Both the position numbers and the translations under genes were made by a program. From Dactylonectria macrodidyma (taxonomy: Eukaryota > Ascomycota > Sordariomycetes > Hypocreales > Nectriaceae), in NCBI GenBank assembly GCA_020744425.1, contig JAGMUV010000006.1, positions 1,240,001 through 1,304,000 on the forward strand: a DNA stretch of 64,000 bases, read 5' to 3'. Positions 45,401 to 54,663 of this stretch are shown in pieces. Position 1 is the stretch's first letter, and each line of letters opens with the position of its first letter. The notes under the pieces were generated by a model. That model saw nothing but the letters and a program-made list of their open reading frames with translations. It did not search any database and had not been told where the DNA came from.

Positions 45401-45971
45401 CCAGTTTCAGACGGCACATCACACACTCGCTGTCGAACCAGCTCTCTCAGTAGCCACAGCACGTCTTGCTACCGTCAAAATCATATCCCATCTTCCCCCT
45501 TTTTGGGAATAGTCTCCCGTGATGCTCCTCTATCTACCCGGCTTTTACATTCCTCGGCCGCTTGTTTGTTTCATTCGCAGCTTGCTAACACCGAGAAACT
45601 CATTTTCCATCCCTCAACCGGCCCTTCGGTGCAGGTGGCATACCGCCCTTTGTCTCATATACCGCAACACGCACTAGAATATCGCCGATACCCGAAGACT
45701 AATGCCTGATCCCTGGCTAGAATCCCTTTGGGAGACCTTCGTTTAACTCTTTGAGAACAAGCCAGTCCCCTCCTCACTTAACTTAGACACTATCCAGCGA
45801 CGCAGGTAGTCGTCGAGTCTTCATATCATCTTCACCTTTCTCCTCGGATTCATTGACATATATTCTCCGAATATTCACGCCGAAAACTGGAGCAATCCTG
45901 TCCTGGCATCCTACCTACCCTAGCCTCTTGTTCAAGTCGCTTGGTAGTGTACGCTTCACACGCAGCTCATC
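42431..45971. other. Intergenic
   Basis: This 3.5-kb divergent spacer lies between the CoA ligase (minus) and the P450 (plus). Nothing coding was recognised. An isolated GGTTCGATTCC at 44149-44159 matches a tRNA B box, but no tRNA can be folded around it. The last 600 bp, pyrimidine-rich, are the likely P450 promoter and leader. Confidence 0.55.
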
Positions 45972-47680
45972 ATGGAGAATGGATCAACAATCGTCTCGTC
46001 CGCCATCAACATGGACGTACAATTCCCCCATGTTGTCAGTGGAGGGAAACGGGCTAGCTACTATGCTGCCGTCGCCTTCATCTTGTTTGTTGCATGGTTG
46101 ATGCAGTCGAGGAAACAGTCCACCAAGATCGAAGTCCCCCTCTACAAGGCGCCCAGGACGAAGTGGATATTCAACGCAGAGGCTTTGATCAAGGACAGCT
46201 ACGCCAAGGTCAGGCTCTTTCTGCTTCCCTTCTGAACAAACAGTTGACCTTCTCACAGTTTCGGGACCGTGTGTACCAGATCAAGAGCACCGAGGGTACC
46301 CAAGTCCTAGTCCCCGCTAGGCTTCTAGGAGAGCTTAAAGGGCTACCAGAGGATGTCCTCAGTGCTACAGAGGCGGTCTCCGAAGTGAGTTCCAATGCAT
46401 GCCGAACCTATTCGGCATCTTGTATACTCACACGCAACAGGCCCTTCAAAGCAAATACACCAAGTTCTCACCTGGACACAATACTGACCTTTTGGCCCTT
46501 TTGGTACGGACAAAATTGACTCAAAACTTGACCCGGGTTATACCTCGAATGAAGAAGGAGTTGGAGTACATCATCGCAACCGAGTTCCCATCGTGCGAAG
46601 ACTGGACCACCGTGAAATGGCAGCCGTTTAGCCTCCGAGTCATCTCCCGCCTTAGCGGCCACGCCTTTGTTGGGCAGTCTCTCAGCCGCGACGAGAAGTG
46701 GATGGACGTTTCTATCAACTTTGCCGTCCACGTCTTTACTGCCTGTGTTAAGCTTCAGTTCTTTCCCGAATGGGCTCGCCCCGTTGGTCAGTACTTCGTG
46801 TCGGAGCTGGGACAAATTCGCAAGGACATCAACCTCGCCAAGGATATGCTCAAGCCTATTTTTGAGCAGCGACTGCGCGACATGGAAACCCCCGGTGGTG
46901 AGGAAGCGCCTGATGATATGATTCAGTGGCTCATCGACGGTCTGCCGGAGGAGGACAGGGGCGATCTTCAAACGCAAGCCGAACTGCAGCTTATTCTCGC
47001 TGCGGCATCTATTCACACCACCAACAACCTGCTCTGCGAGTGCATTTCCGACCTTGCGGCGTACCCCGAGTTTCAAGACGAGCTAAGGGAGGAGGCATAC
47101 CAAGTCTTAGAAGTAGAGGGAGGGTGGGCCCGGAAGGAGAGCATGGCAAAGTTGAAGAAGTTGGACAGCTTTATGCGGGAAGTCCAACGACTACGCGGAA
47201 ACATCAGTAAGTCTTGTGTCACCATTTATCAGTTCGTTAGGGATTAACCAGTACGTAGTTGCATTCATCCGCAAGGTCATGAAGCCCATCTCCCTTTCGG
47301 ATGGCACCCAACTTCCCGCTGGAACCAGCGTCATCGCCCCGCAAGCCGGTATCTCTCACGACGAGCGGTACTTCCCTGACCCCGAGCGGCTCGACGCCCT
47401 GCGCTTCTACCGCCTGCGCCAGGAGTCCGACGAAGCCAGCAACAGATGGCAATTTACGTCTCTGCACGACACAAACATCAACTTCGGTGCTGGCAAGCAC
47501 GCTTGCCCGGGTCGTTTCTTTGCCAGTAACGAAGTAAAGGCTATCCTAGCCTATTTCCTCATCAACTACGATGTTCGATTAAAGAAGGGCGAGCAGCGCC
47601 CGAAGGGCATGGCAGTGGTTATGACCAAGGCGCCGTGTCAAAACACCGAGCTTGAATTTAGAAGACGGTCACTGTTTTAG
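45972..47680 (+). CDS. Cytochrome P450 monooxygenase (ent-kaurene-oxidase-like class)
   Basis: This is a four-exon gene: 45972-46208, 46259-46384, 46441-47206 and 47259-47680, giving 516 residues. The membrane anchor is YYAAVAFILFVAWLMQ (about 29-44), followed by a basic and Pro-containing hinge. The C-helix W-x-x-x-R is replaced by a region around YTKFSPGHNTDLL. The I-helix reads LILAAASIHTTNNLL, with the A-x-x-H-T-T form of the oxygen-activation motif. The K-helix E-x-x-R is REVQRL. The heme-binding loop is NFGAGKHACPGRFFA with axial ligand C459. The IHTT and GKHACPGRFFASNE wording resembles the fungal P450s of the ent-kaurene oxidase (GA-cluster P450-4) type and other secondary-metabolism P450s. 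No terpene synthase is nearby, so the substrate is unknown. It is likely anchored in the ER with a partner reductase encoded elsewhere. Confidence 0.93.
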
Positions 47681-48441
47681 TTAGAAAAGAGCCAGGATAA
47701 ACTAACCCGCATGTTCCTGTAGATACCCATAAATGCGTACATAGTAATGTTCAATCATCAAGTTATGAAACACATATGTTGAGTCCCCAAGGAAATGAGG
47801 TAACCGCGAGATTGTGAAGCTGATTGAGCATCACTATGAAAGCCAATCACCAACCTGAGGGCTTTTGTGGGACTGTGTTCGTCACAGATGGTGATTTGCT
47901 CCGTTCCCAGACAGTTGTCTGACAAGTTTCGGCCACTGATCGACAGGATTCACGGGGCGCCCATTGGGGGCCGGGGCGCGCCACAAATCGGTCACTAATC
48001 TCAATGCAGAAACTTCAAACCAAGGAATTCATTACTCAAGTACTCAGCTATAACGTAAACAGGATATAGCAAAAAAGACACTGGGCGTGGCAATCATATG
48101 GGTATAAAAGTCGTGGAACGCGCAGACGTGACCGGTGACTGTGCCGTAGCGTCGCATCTCTTTGCTGATCGACCGGCAAGGGGTGGGTTCGGGGCGCGGC
48201 GTGGTGGTTCTTTCGGACAAACACGATTGGGATCCTTTTTTAGATTTGGCCATTACGCCAAAGAATAACATATGTACAGATCCAACCCACCCGGAACGCC
48301 CCTCGCCGTTGTGAAGAAGCCGTCAACCATTTCCCTGATGCACAAGCTGTAAATCGCACATGAATCTACCGGGAATCGTGAGAAACCTGGGAAAACAGCA
48401 ACCAAAGCAGACCATCTCATCCAAACAAACTAGCAGTCAGT
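47681..48441. other. Intergenic between convergent genes
   Basis: This 761-bp spacer lies between the 3' ends of the P450 (plus) and NOP1 (minus). It is presumably the terminator region of both. No other feature was seen. Confidence 0.6.
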
Positions 48442-49603
48442 TTAGGCCTTGTAGCGAATGTACTCGCCGGCAACCAAACAATGGTCGCGCTCGAACGGTT
48501 CTAGGGAAAGGCGAGTTAGTCTGGTTCAATGGCTTTACCGAGATTCGGGAAGTCTGGCTTACCCAGAGTCAGCTGGAACTTAGGCTTGATAGCCTCAGCA
48601 CGCATCTTCTGCACCTCGTTGGCAAAGACCTCGGCGGCGGGAGCAGTGCTGTCGATACAGTTGGCCTTGATGGAGATGAGGATACCACCGCCGACCTTGA
48701 GGAACCACTGGGCGTTCATGGCGACGATACGGGCCTGGTCGGGCTGGGCAACATCGGCAAAGATGACATCGACCATGGGGACGATCATGCGGTAACGGGC
48801 AGGCTGACGGGCGTCCTCGACGATGGGAACAACGTTGGGTCGCTTGGAAGCCATGGTGATGAGATCACGGCCAGATCGGGAGGAGAACTCGACGGCGTAG
48901 ACGTAGCCGGTTGGGCCAACGATGTCGGCAACGTGAGAGACGGAGGTACCAGAGGCACCACCGAGGTAGAGAACACGAGAGCCAGGCTTGATGTAGATCT
49001 CGTCGGCACCACCAGCGATAGCAGCGCAAAGCTTGCTTCGGAAGGGGTTCCACATGCGGTACTCGATCTTGGTGGTGGTGGTGGTACCGTCGTCGTTCTG
49101 GACCGACTCGTCGACAGAAATGCGCTTCTCGCCGTAGACAGACTCGCCGGGGGCAATGTTGCGGGTGGCGAGACCATCCTCCTTGCCGCCACGGACAACG
49201 AAGACTCCAGGGTGACGATGGGGCTCCTGAGGAAAAAGTCAGCGCAAACGTTTTGTACATGGAGAGAATCAGAAAACCCACAACAATGACCTTGGCACCG
49301 CCCTTGGCACCAGCAGCGCCGCCGCGACCACCGCCGCGACCGCCTCGGCCACCAGCACCACCTCGACCGCCGCCGCGACCGCCAAAGCCGCCACGGCCAC
49401 GATCACCACCGAAACCACCACGGCCACCACCTGTAGTAACAGTCAGCCCAAATCCAATGTCATTAGCAAACGGCGCATTCTCTCGTACCTCGGCCACCGC
49501 CGCGACCACCGAAGCCTCCGCGGCCACCTCGATCGCCGAAACCTCCACGGCCACCACGAGCGCCGCCACGACCACCACCACCTCGGGGAGTGAAAGGAGC
49601 CAT
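48442..49603 (-). CDS. NOP1: Fibrillarin (rRNA 2'-O-methyltransferase)
   Basis: This is a four-exon gene: 49489-49603, 49282-49430, 48563-49226 and 48442-48500, giving 328 residues. The first 88 residues are a glycine- and arginine-rich (GAR) domain, [18 protein letters not shown] onwards, interrupted by intron 1 (49431-49488). The methyltransferase domain begins [13 protein letters not shown]. It includes the SAM-binding [45 protein letters not shown] and [15 protein letters not shown] motifs. It ends with the family hallmark [19 protein letters not shown], supplied by a 19-codon last exon after intron 3 (48501-48562). Fibrillarin is the catalytic subunit of box C/D snoRNPs in the nucleolus, where it 2'-O-methylates rRNA. 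The gene is divergent from ribosomal protein gene RPL17. Confidence 0.98.
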
Positions 49604-50245
49604 TATATCAGGAATGTGTCGGAATTGAGGGGGATTGAAGGGGCTAGATGCGACAAGACGTCTTGATCCAGGTGAGTACAATGGGAAGGAATATGTCGAA
49701 TGCGCTGTCGGTCCTTGGATCAAGTCCAACCTTGTCTTGTGTAGCCTTGCCGGGTGGACGCTGGGCCTCGAGAGACTCTTGAGAAGAAATTTTTGAAGCT
49801 CTATGAAGCTAAGATCCACTTCTGGCGCTGGAGGTTTCTCCGGTTCCGAAGTCAATCTACAAGGGTCCACAAGGAAGGTGGGATGCATGAAATCACGTGC
49901 TGATAAGCAGATCATAGGTCAGGTGACCTGGTGCACAACCAGGCAATGCCTTTTGCTGTTGCGAGCGCGATGTACACTTAAGAAAAACAAATAAACTAAC
50001 TCATTCTGAATAAAGTAGAAAGCAATTACTTGGCTCGAGTTTTCTCTTATTTTCCGACTATTTTACTCGAATTTTGGGGCGCTGTTTTGCCATTCTTGCC
50101 AGCAGGGCAGCCTAACCCTAAGATTCCCCAAAACGAGTAAGCGAGCTTGTGCTCGACTGTTAGGGCAAAAGTTCAGAATTTCTCAACTTCAGCCCGCCGA
50201 ACCCACGTCGACGCCGAAACCATCACCACACCCAACGCCGCCGAG
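49604..50245. promoter_or_regulatory. Shared divergent promoter of NOP1 and RPL17
   Basis: This 642-bp region lies between two ribosome-biogenesis genes. It contains a telobox AACCCTAA at 50114-50121, 125 bp before the RPL17 start. It also contains an RRPE-like AAATTTTTGA at 49788-49797, 185 bp before the NOP1 start; the known element is AAATTTTTCA. The RRPE match is weak evidence. Confidence 0.55.
50114..50121. promoter_or_regulatory. Telobox AACCCTAA (candidate Tbf1-type site)
   Basis: AACCCTAA occurs within cctaaccctaag, 125 bp upstream of the RPL17 ATG. The A(A/G)CCCTAA motif is the known site of Tbf1, an ancestral regulator of ribosomal protein genes in fungi. This agrees with gene function, but binding is inferred. 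Confidence 0.5.
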
Positions 50246-51171
50246 ATGGTGAGTCCATACCCCCCGTGCCATGCGACGAGATGCAAGAGGAGGAAGCTGC
50301 ACACGCGAACCTGAATATCAATTCCTGTTCGCCGCCGGCGATGACGTCCCACCATTGTGGCCGTCTAGCAACCTTTGGGGTATTTTCGCTCCTGGAACAC
50401 CACCGACTGATTCCTGCTCGACAATAGGTCCGATACGCTGCCCAGGAGATTCTCCCCGAGAAGTCGGCCCGCGCCCGCGGTGCCTATCTCCGAGTGTCCT
50501 TCAAGAACACTCGCGAGACCGCCCAGGCCATCAACGGATGGAAGCTGCAGCGCGCTGTCACCTTCCTCGAGAACGTCAAGGAGCACAAGGAGGCCGTCCC
50601 CATGCGACGATACGCCGGCAGCACCGGACGAACCGCCCAAGGTACGACGCGAGAATGAAAGCCCCCTTGTTCGTGGAGAAAATTAGATCCGCACATATAT
50701 GTGGTCTGCGTGGATGTGTGGGAAGAAGGAATGCTGATGGGAATTTCTCCAACAGGCAAGCAGTTCGGTGTCTCCAAGGCCCGCTGGCCCATCAAGTCTG
50801 CCGAGTTCCTTCTCGGTCTCCTCAAGAACGCTGAGGCCAACGCCGATGCCAAGGGTCTCGACACCGGTGCCCTGGTCGTCAAGCACATCCAGGTCAACCA
50901 GGCCCCCAAGCAGCGAAGGCGAACGTACCGTGCCCACGGTCGCGTATGTTGAACCCACCCTAGGGAGATGTAGCGTCTCTCTTTGTATGGAGATACTGAC
51001 ATGTCGTGTTTCTAGATCAACCCCTACATGTCGAACCCCTGCCACATCGAGCTCATCCTGACCGAGGGTGAGGAGGTTGTCCAGAAGTCCGACGCCGTTG
51101 CCGGCCGCGACGCTCACCTCAGCTCCCGACAGCGTGGTGCCCGCATCCGCAAGGCTATTACTGAGGCGTAA
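50246..51171 (+). CDS. RPL17: 60S ribosomal protein L17 (uL22)
   Basis: This is a four-exon gene: 50246-50248 (the ATG alone), 50428-50641, 50756-50943 and 51016-51171, giving 186 residues. The protein aligns by eye with the uL22 family throughout: [102 protein letters not shown] and [12 protein letters not shown]. It is an essential structural protein of the large ribosomal subunit at the exit tunnel. Intron 1 (50249-50427, GTGAGT..AATAG, 179 bp) starts directly after the initiator ATG, a layout common in ribosomal protein genes. The introns are longer (179, 114 and 72 bp) than those of the accessory genes in the window. Confidence 0.97.
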
Positions 51172-52005
51172 AGCGCTGGGGACTTGAAACTGTTTTGGTT
51201 TTTCGGGGCGGTTCGTGGCTTTTCATCATCTGGTGTATGGCAGGCTACGGTGAGCATGGCATTAAAGGGAAACGCATGCAAAAATTCGCAAGGATTTCTT
51301 GACGAAATAAAATCAAATAAGTCCTCTTTAAAACCCAAGGGTGCCACTGTATCGTCGAGACCTTGAAAGGTTATCGCACGTGTTTTGAGCATTGGAACTC
51401 TCACCTCCTTGGCCAAACCCCGTGTATCTACTTCCTCCTAACCTTGTCGGTTGAACTCATGAATTCACGCTCGAAACCTTGAATGTTGTTCATACCTCGT
51501 CGAGCGACTGTTGTTGCACTTGCGAAAATCGATCCATGCCACGGATCTCACAGTCCTTCACTCATGAAACTGCGCCAACATGTGTGAAACCAGAGAGAGC
51601 CCAACGCATTATCATCGAACAAGTACCTACCTACTTGCCAAGTAGTTAATAAGTCCAAGACATATCGTCTAGCCTGATCCGATATGTCCATGTATCTTTC
51701 CCTTTCCTTGTTCATTCAAGTGCCAGCGTCGTGGGCGCACTGCCGTAAAATCCACGTATCCGATTCTTACACATAAAAAGTTTCCGAACTTTCCATAACC
51801 CAGCCTATGTCGGCCCTGTTGCCCTCCCAGGGCAGTCCAGCCTGTGCCCCGATGTTTACCTTGCACTGATGTGCACATTTCCGATCCTGATTTTTTAGTT
51901 CCCAAAAGCAAATAAAGCAAAATAGTCGTGTCCGTCGTCAAGTACCCTGAACATCCGTAGATGAGGTGGAAGAGATCATCACGGTCTCGCAAACCTACGT
52001 CAACC
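51172..52005. other. Intergenic between convergent genes
   Basis: This 834-bp spacer lies between RPL17 (plus) and the F-box gene (minus). It carries both 3' regions. The open frame on minus running into the F-box gene's 3' end (51669-52142) is a shadow in another frame. Confidence 0.6.
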
Positions 52006-54663
52006 CTAAACATAGGGAGCGATACCCTCAAACCCAGGCGGTAGGCTTGGCATTGGCGATGGTATGATAGGTATCTCCCTACCCTCAGAGCTACCCGCAT
52101 CGATCGTGCCTGAGAATCGACCTCTGCCGGGCACATCAACACCGTCAGCTATGGCATCATTAATTGTCTTGTCGTCGTAGATATTATCCCAACCAATATC
52201 CATGCCAAAAGCATGGACGAGCTGGAACACCTCTGAGCTGCGAATATAGGGCGCGATACGGGCTAGCATCTTGTCTCGGCAGCGCTGCATCAATGGTGAA
52301 ATGTCCTGACCGTAAGGGTTTCCGTTAGCAGTGAGACCTTGGGCACCATGAGGTAGAATACCGCGGGTGTTAATGAACGCGGAATCCACCGAAACGTAGC
52401 CGCAGGACTTGAAGGACAAGCACTTGAGCGTGTAGTTCTTCTCGTCGCGGGTGAGCGAGGCAGCTCGTGGGAGATGCTCTGCCAAAGGATTCTCTTGCTC
52501 CATCCATAGCAGTTCGCCTTCGCTCACATAGACTTCCTCTCTTGCCAAGAGATCGCGAATCTTGATGCCGGGAGAGAAGTGTTCCACAATGCCACCCCAG
52601 GACAGCCCCTCTGGATGTTGGAGAACCTCTTGAGGCGTGGGATTGGGGTTAGCATTTCCGGTCGCACCTCCCTGGGTCGCAGCCTGAGCCTGGTTCGCAG
52701 GCATTCCGTGACCGGCGGGAAGTGGGGCAACGAATTGCGGCATCATGCCGGGAGCTTGGCCTAGAAATAGGAGGCCTTGACCCAGGGGTCCTTGGGGCCC
52801 ATGTGGCACCGGAAGTGCCGCTGGAAGCGGTGCCGCACCGGCCAACATCGGTTGCTGCTGACCTGCCCCAGGCTGTAGAAAGTTCATGAGATTTCCTCCG
52901 TGAACAGCCCCGTGGGCCGGGGCATGTTGTTGAAGCTGAAGTTGAAGGGGGGCTTGTGCTGCATTGGTTGGTGGTCCTGACAATGATACTGACTCAAGCT
53001 CCAATTTCTCCAGCGACGAAAGAGCCATGTTACGGAACGTCTGGAGGAGGACATGAGGCGAGGACCAGCAATTTTTCAGGGACAGGTGCTTGATGAAGGG
53101 AAGACTCAGAATCTGCTCGCTGTGCGTTTTGGGGCTGTCTGTCGCACCCATGAGTTCCGCTTTCTCGAAGAACGGAGCCGGCAAGACGTAATGGTTTCGT
53201 TGGAAGGTCCCCGGGGCGAATTCTCCGCCACAAATCCACTCGAAATGAAGGCTTTCGATGTTCTTTTGCGCGCCAATATAGTTGTTCAAGAGTTGGAAGA
53301 CTTTGCCCACAGCTTCCACTGGGGATATTGGAGTGTCCACAACGCATCCGGGAGCCGGTTTGGAAACACGTCGCCAATCCGCGATGACGCCGAGTGAGAC
53401 ATTGTTGAGCGCTGAGAGATTCTGCCACAGTTCATCTCTGTAGAAGATGTACACATGGCTGCTAGGGATCTTGGCGATGGTCAACGTCGTCAGGTTCGTG
53501 AAACAGCCTTCTATGGCATTGTCACTCAGGCCAATGACGTAGGATTGGATCATGGCACGATGGGCCCACTCCAGCTCCAAGAGCATTTCCTTCTGAGCCC
53601 GCGAGAGGCTGGTCGGAACGAGCGGGTGCTCATCGGAACCATCTGGTTCAAATTCTGGGTAGACGTGAGCCGGAGCGAGAGGTCGACGTGCTTCGAAGTC
53701 AGGCAGTTGTGATGCTCTCTCATCGAAGTCAATTGCCATCAGGCTTGTGCCTTCGCTGTCTAAGATCATCTGCATGGCTGACTCGATATCTCGTCCTCTA
53801 AATCCAGCATCTGCAGCCATCTTGTGGAGGATAGTGCGTTTGAAGCTCATAGGATTCTCAAACACTGGCCTCTTGGTGTCCTTGACTGTGTCGCTTAAGT
53901 CGGACATGGTGACAATGGAATGCTGTCGCTGTTCCAACTCATTACCAGCACGACGCCAGTTCTGCGTTGCGAAGACGGGGTGCCTGATAGTGGCATTGCG
54001 TGCAATATGATCAGGGCCTGATAGAAATCCGAGTCCAGCGTCGCAACACAATCCTATGTTGGTGACCTTGACAAGGCACTTCAGAGCTTCCTTCATGGCA
54101 TCGGTCTCGTCGGCAGTTTGCTCAAGGCCTTCGAGGTCCGTATACCGATGATATGTCCCATGTGGCCAGCGATAGATACCCCAGAATGCTGGGACGGCCT
54201 CTTGGGAGGGCTTGATGGGGGGGTATGCCAATGCCTCTTCGTCGAGCTCGAGAGACAAGGCGAAGCGTAAGATATGGCGGCCAAAGGATTGAAAAATCCG
54301 CATACCATTGGAGAAGAGGGCCGAGGATGAACGCTTAATAGCATCTTCGTCTTCATGAGTGAGGTTGTTGTAAAGCTCAGATTTGAAGGGGACGACGACA
54401 TTGCGGAAGTACTGGGCAGAGACCTTGGCCTCGAACTCTTTATTCACTAGACGCAAGCTGCGAACCTCGTGTCGGGAGAGGTAGGATGTGATAAGTTCAA
54501 AAATCTCTACGGGAACATTGTCGCTTGGCCAGGCTGCGACCATGTCCCAATTCTTAGAAGGGCGAAACTGCAGGGGAATCTCGTTGGGCATCTCGTGTAT
54601 GATATAGGGTTCGAGGATTCCTGTGTTCCATCCACCCGACTCGGGGTCGGGCTGACCGCTCAT
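52006..54663 (-). CDS. Large F-box protein
   Basis: This is an intronless gene of 885 residues. An F-box is visible at about 49-92 (VPVEIFELITSYLSRHEVRSL...KEFEAKV), preceded by a polar N-terminus. The middle (about 100-560) alternates hydrophobic stretches in an LRR-like fashion (ALNNVSLGVI, IKHLSLKNCW, SSLEKLELESVSL), without strict repeats. Residues about 575-690 are Gln/Pro/Ala/Gly-rich and disordered (APLQLQLQQHAPAHGAVHG, GQQQPMLAGAAPLPAALP). The C-terminal part (about 700-885) is ordered again and conserved-looking, with YTLKCLSFKSCGYVSVDSAF and VHAFGMDIGWDNIYDDKTIN. F-box proteins recruit substrates to SCF ubiquitin ligases; the target is unknown. The Met at 54663 is chosen because the F-box follows and upstream DNA is low-complexity GT/CA-rich leader. 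Confidence 0.85.
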   Translation of the reverse strand: MSGQPDPESGGWNTGILEPYIIHEMPNEIPLQFRPSKNWDMVAAWPSDNVPVEIFELITSYLSRHEVRSLRLVNKEFEAKVSAQYFRNVVVPFKSELYNNLTHEDEDAIKRSSSALFSNGMRIFQSFGRHILRFALSLELDEEALAYPPIKPSQEAVPAFWGIYRWPHGTYHRYTDLEGLEQTADETDAMKEALKCLVKVTNIGLCCDAGLGFLSGPDHIARNATIRHPVFATQNWRRAGNELEQRQHSIVTMSDLSDTVKDTKRPVFENPMSFKRTILHKMAADAGFRGRDIESAMQMILDSEGTSLMAIDFDERASQLPDFEARRPLAPAHVYPEFEPDGSDEHPLVPTSLSRAQKEMLLELEWAHRAMIQSYVIGLSDNAIEGCFTNLTTLTIAKIPSSHVYIFYRDELWQNLSALNNVSLGVIADWRRVSKPAPGCVVDTPISPVEAVGKVFQLLNNYIGAQKNIESLHFEWICGGEFAPGTFQRNHYVLPAPFFEKAELMGATDSPKTHSEQILSLPFIKHLSLKNCWSSPHVLLQTFRNMALSSLEKLELESVSLSGPPTNAAQAPLQLQLQQHAPAHGAVHGGNLMNFLQPGAGQQQPMLAGAAPLPAALPVPHGPQGPLGQGLLFLGQAPGMMPQFVAPLPAGHGMPANQAQAATQGGATGNANPNPTPQEVLQHPEGLSWGGIVEHFSPGIKIRDLLAREEVYVSEGELLWMEQENPLAEHLPRAASLTRDEKNYTLKCLSFKSCGYVSVDSAFINTRGILPHGAQGLTANGNPYGQDISPLMQRCRDKMLARIAPYIRSSEVFQLVHAFGMDIGWDNIYDDKTINDAIADGVDVPGRGRFSGTIDAGSSEGREIPIIPSPMPSLPPGFEGIAPYV

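Noticed and set aside
40547..47680. Secondary-metabolite gene cluster
   Set aside because: No polyketide, nonribosomal peptide or terpene synthase is present in the window, and spacers are several kilobases long.
50111..50123. Telomere-like cctaaccctaag
   Set aside because: Only one and a half TTAGGG units in a gene-rich region; it fits a promoter telobox, not a chromosome end.
51669..52142. 157-codon minus-strand frame at the end of the F-box gene
   Set aside because: It overlaps the F-box coding end in another frame and is Arg/Gly-rich; a shadow.
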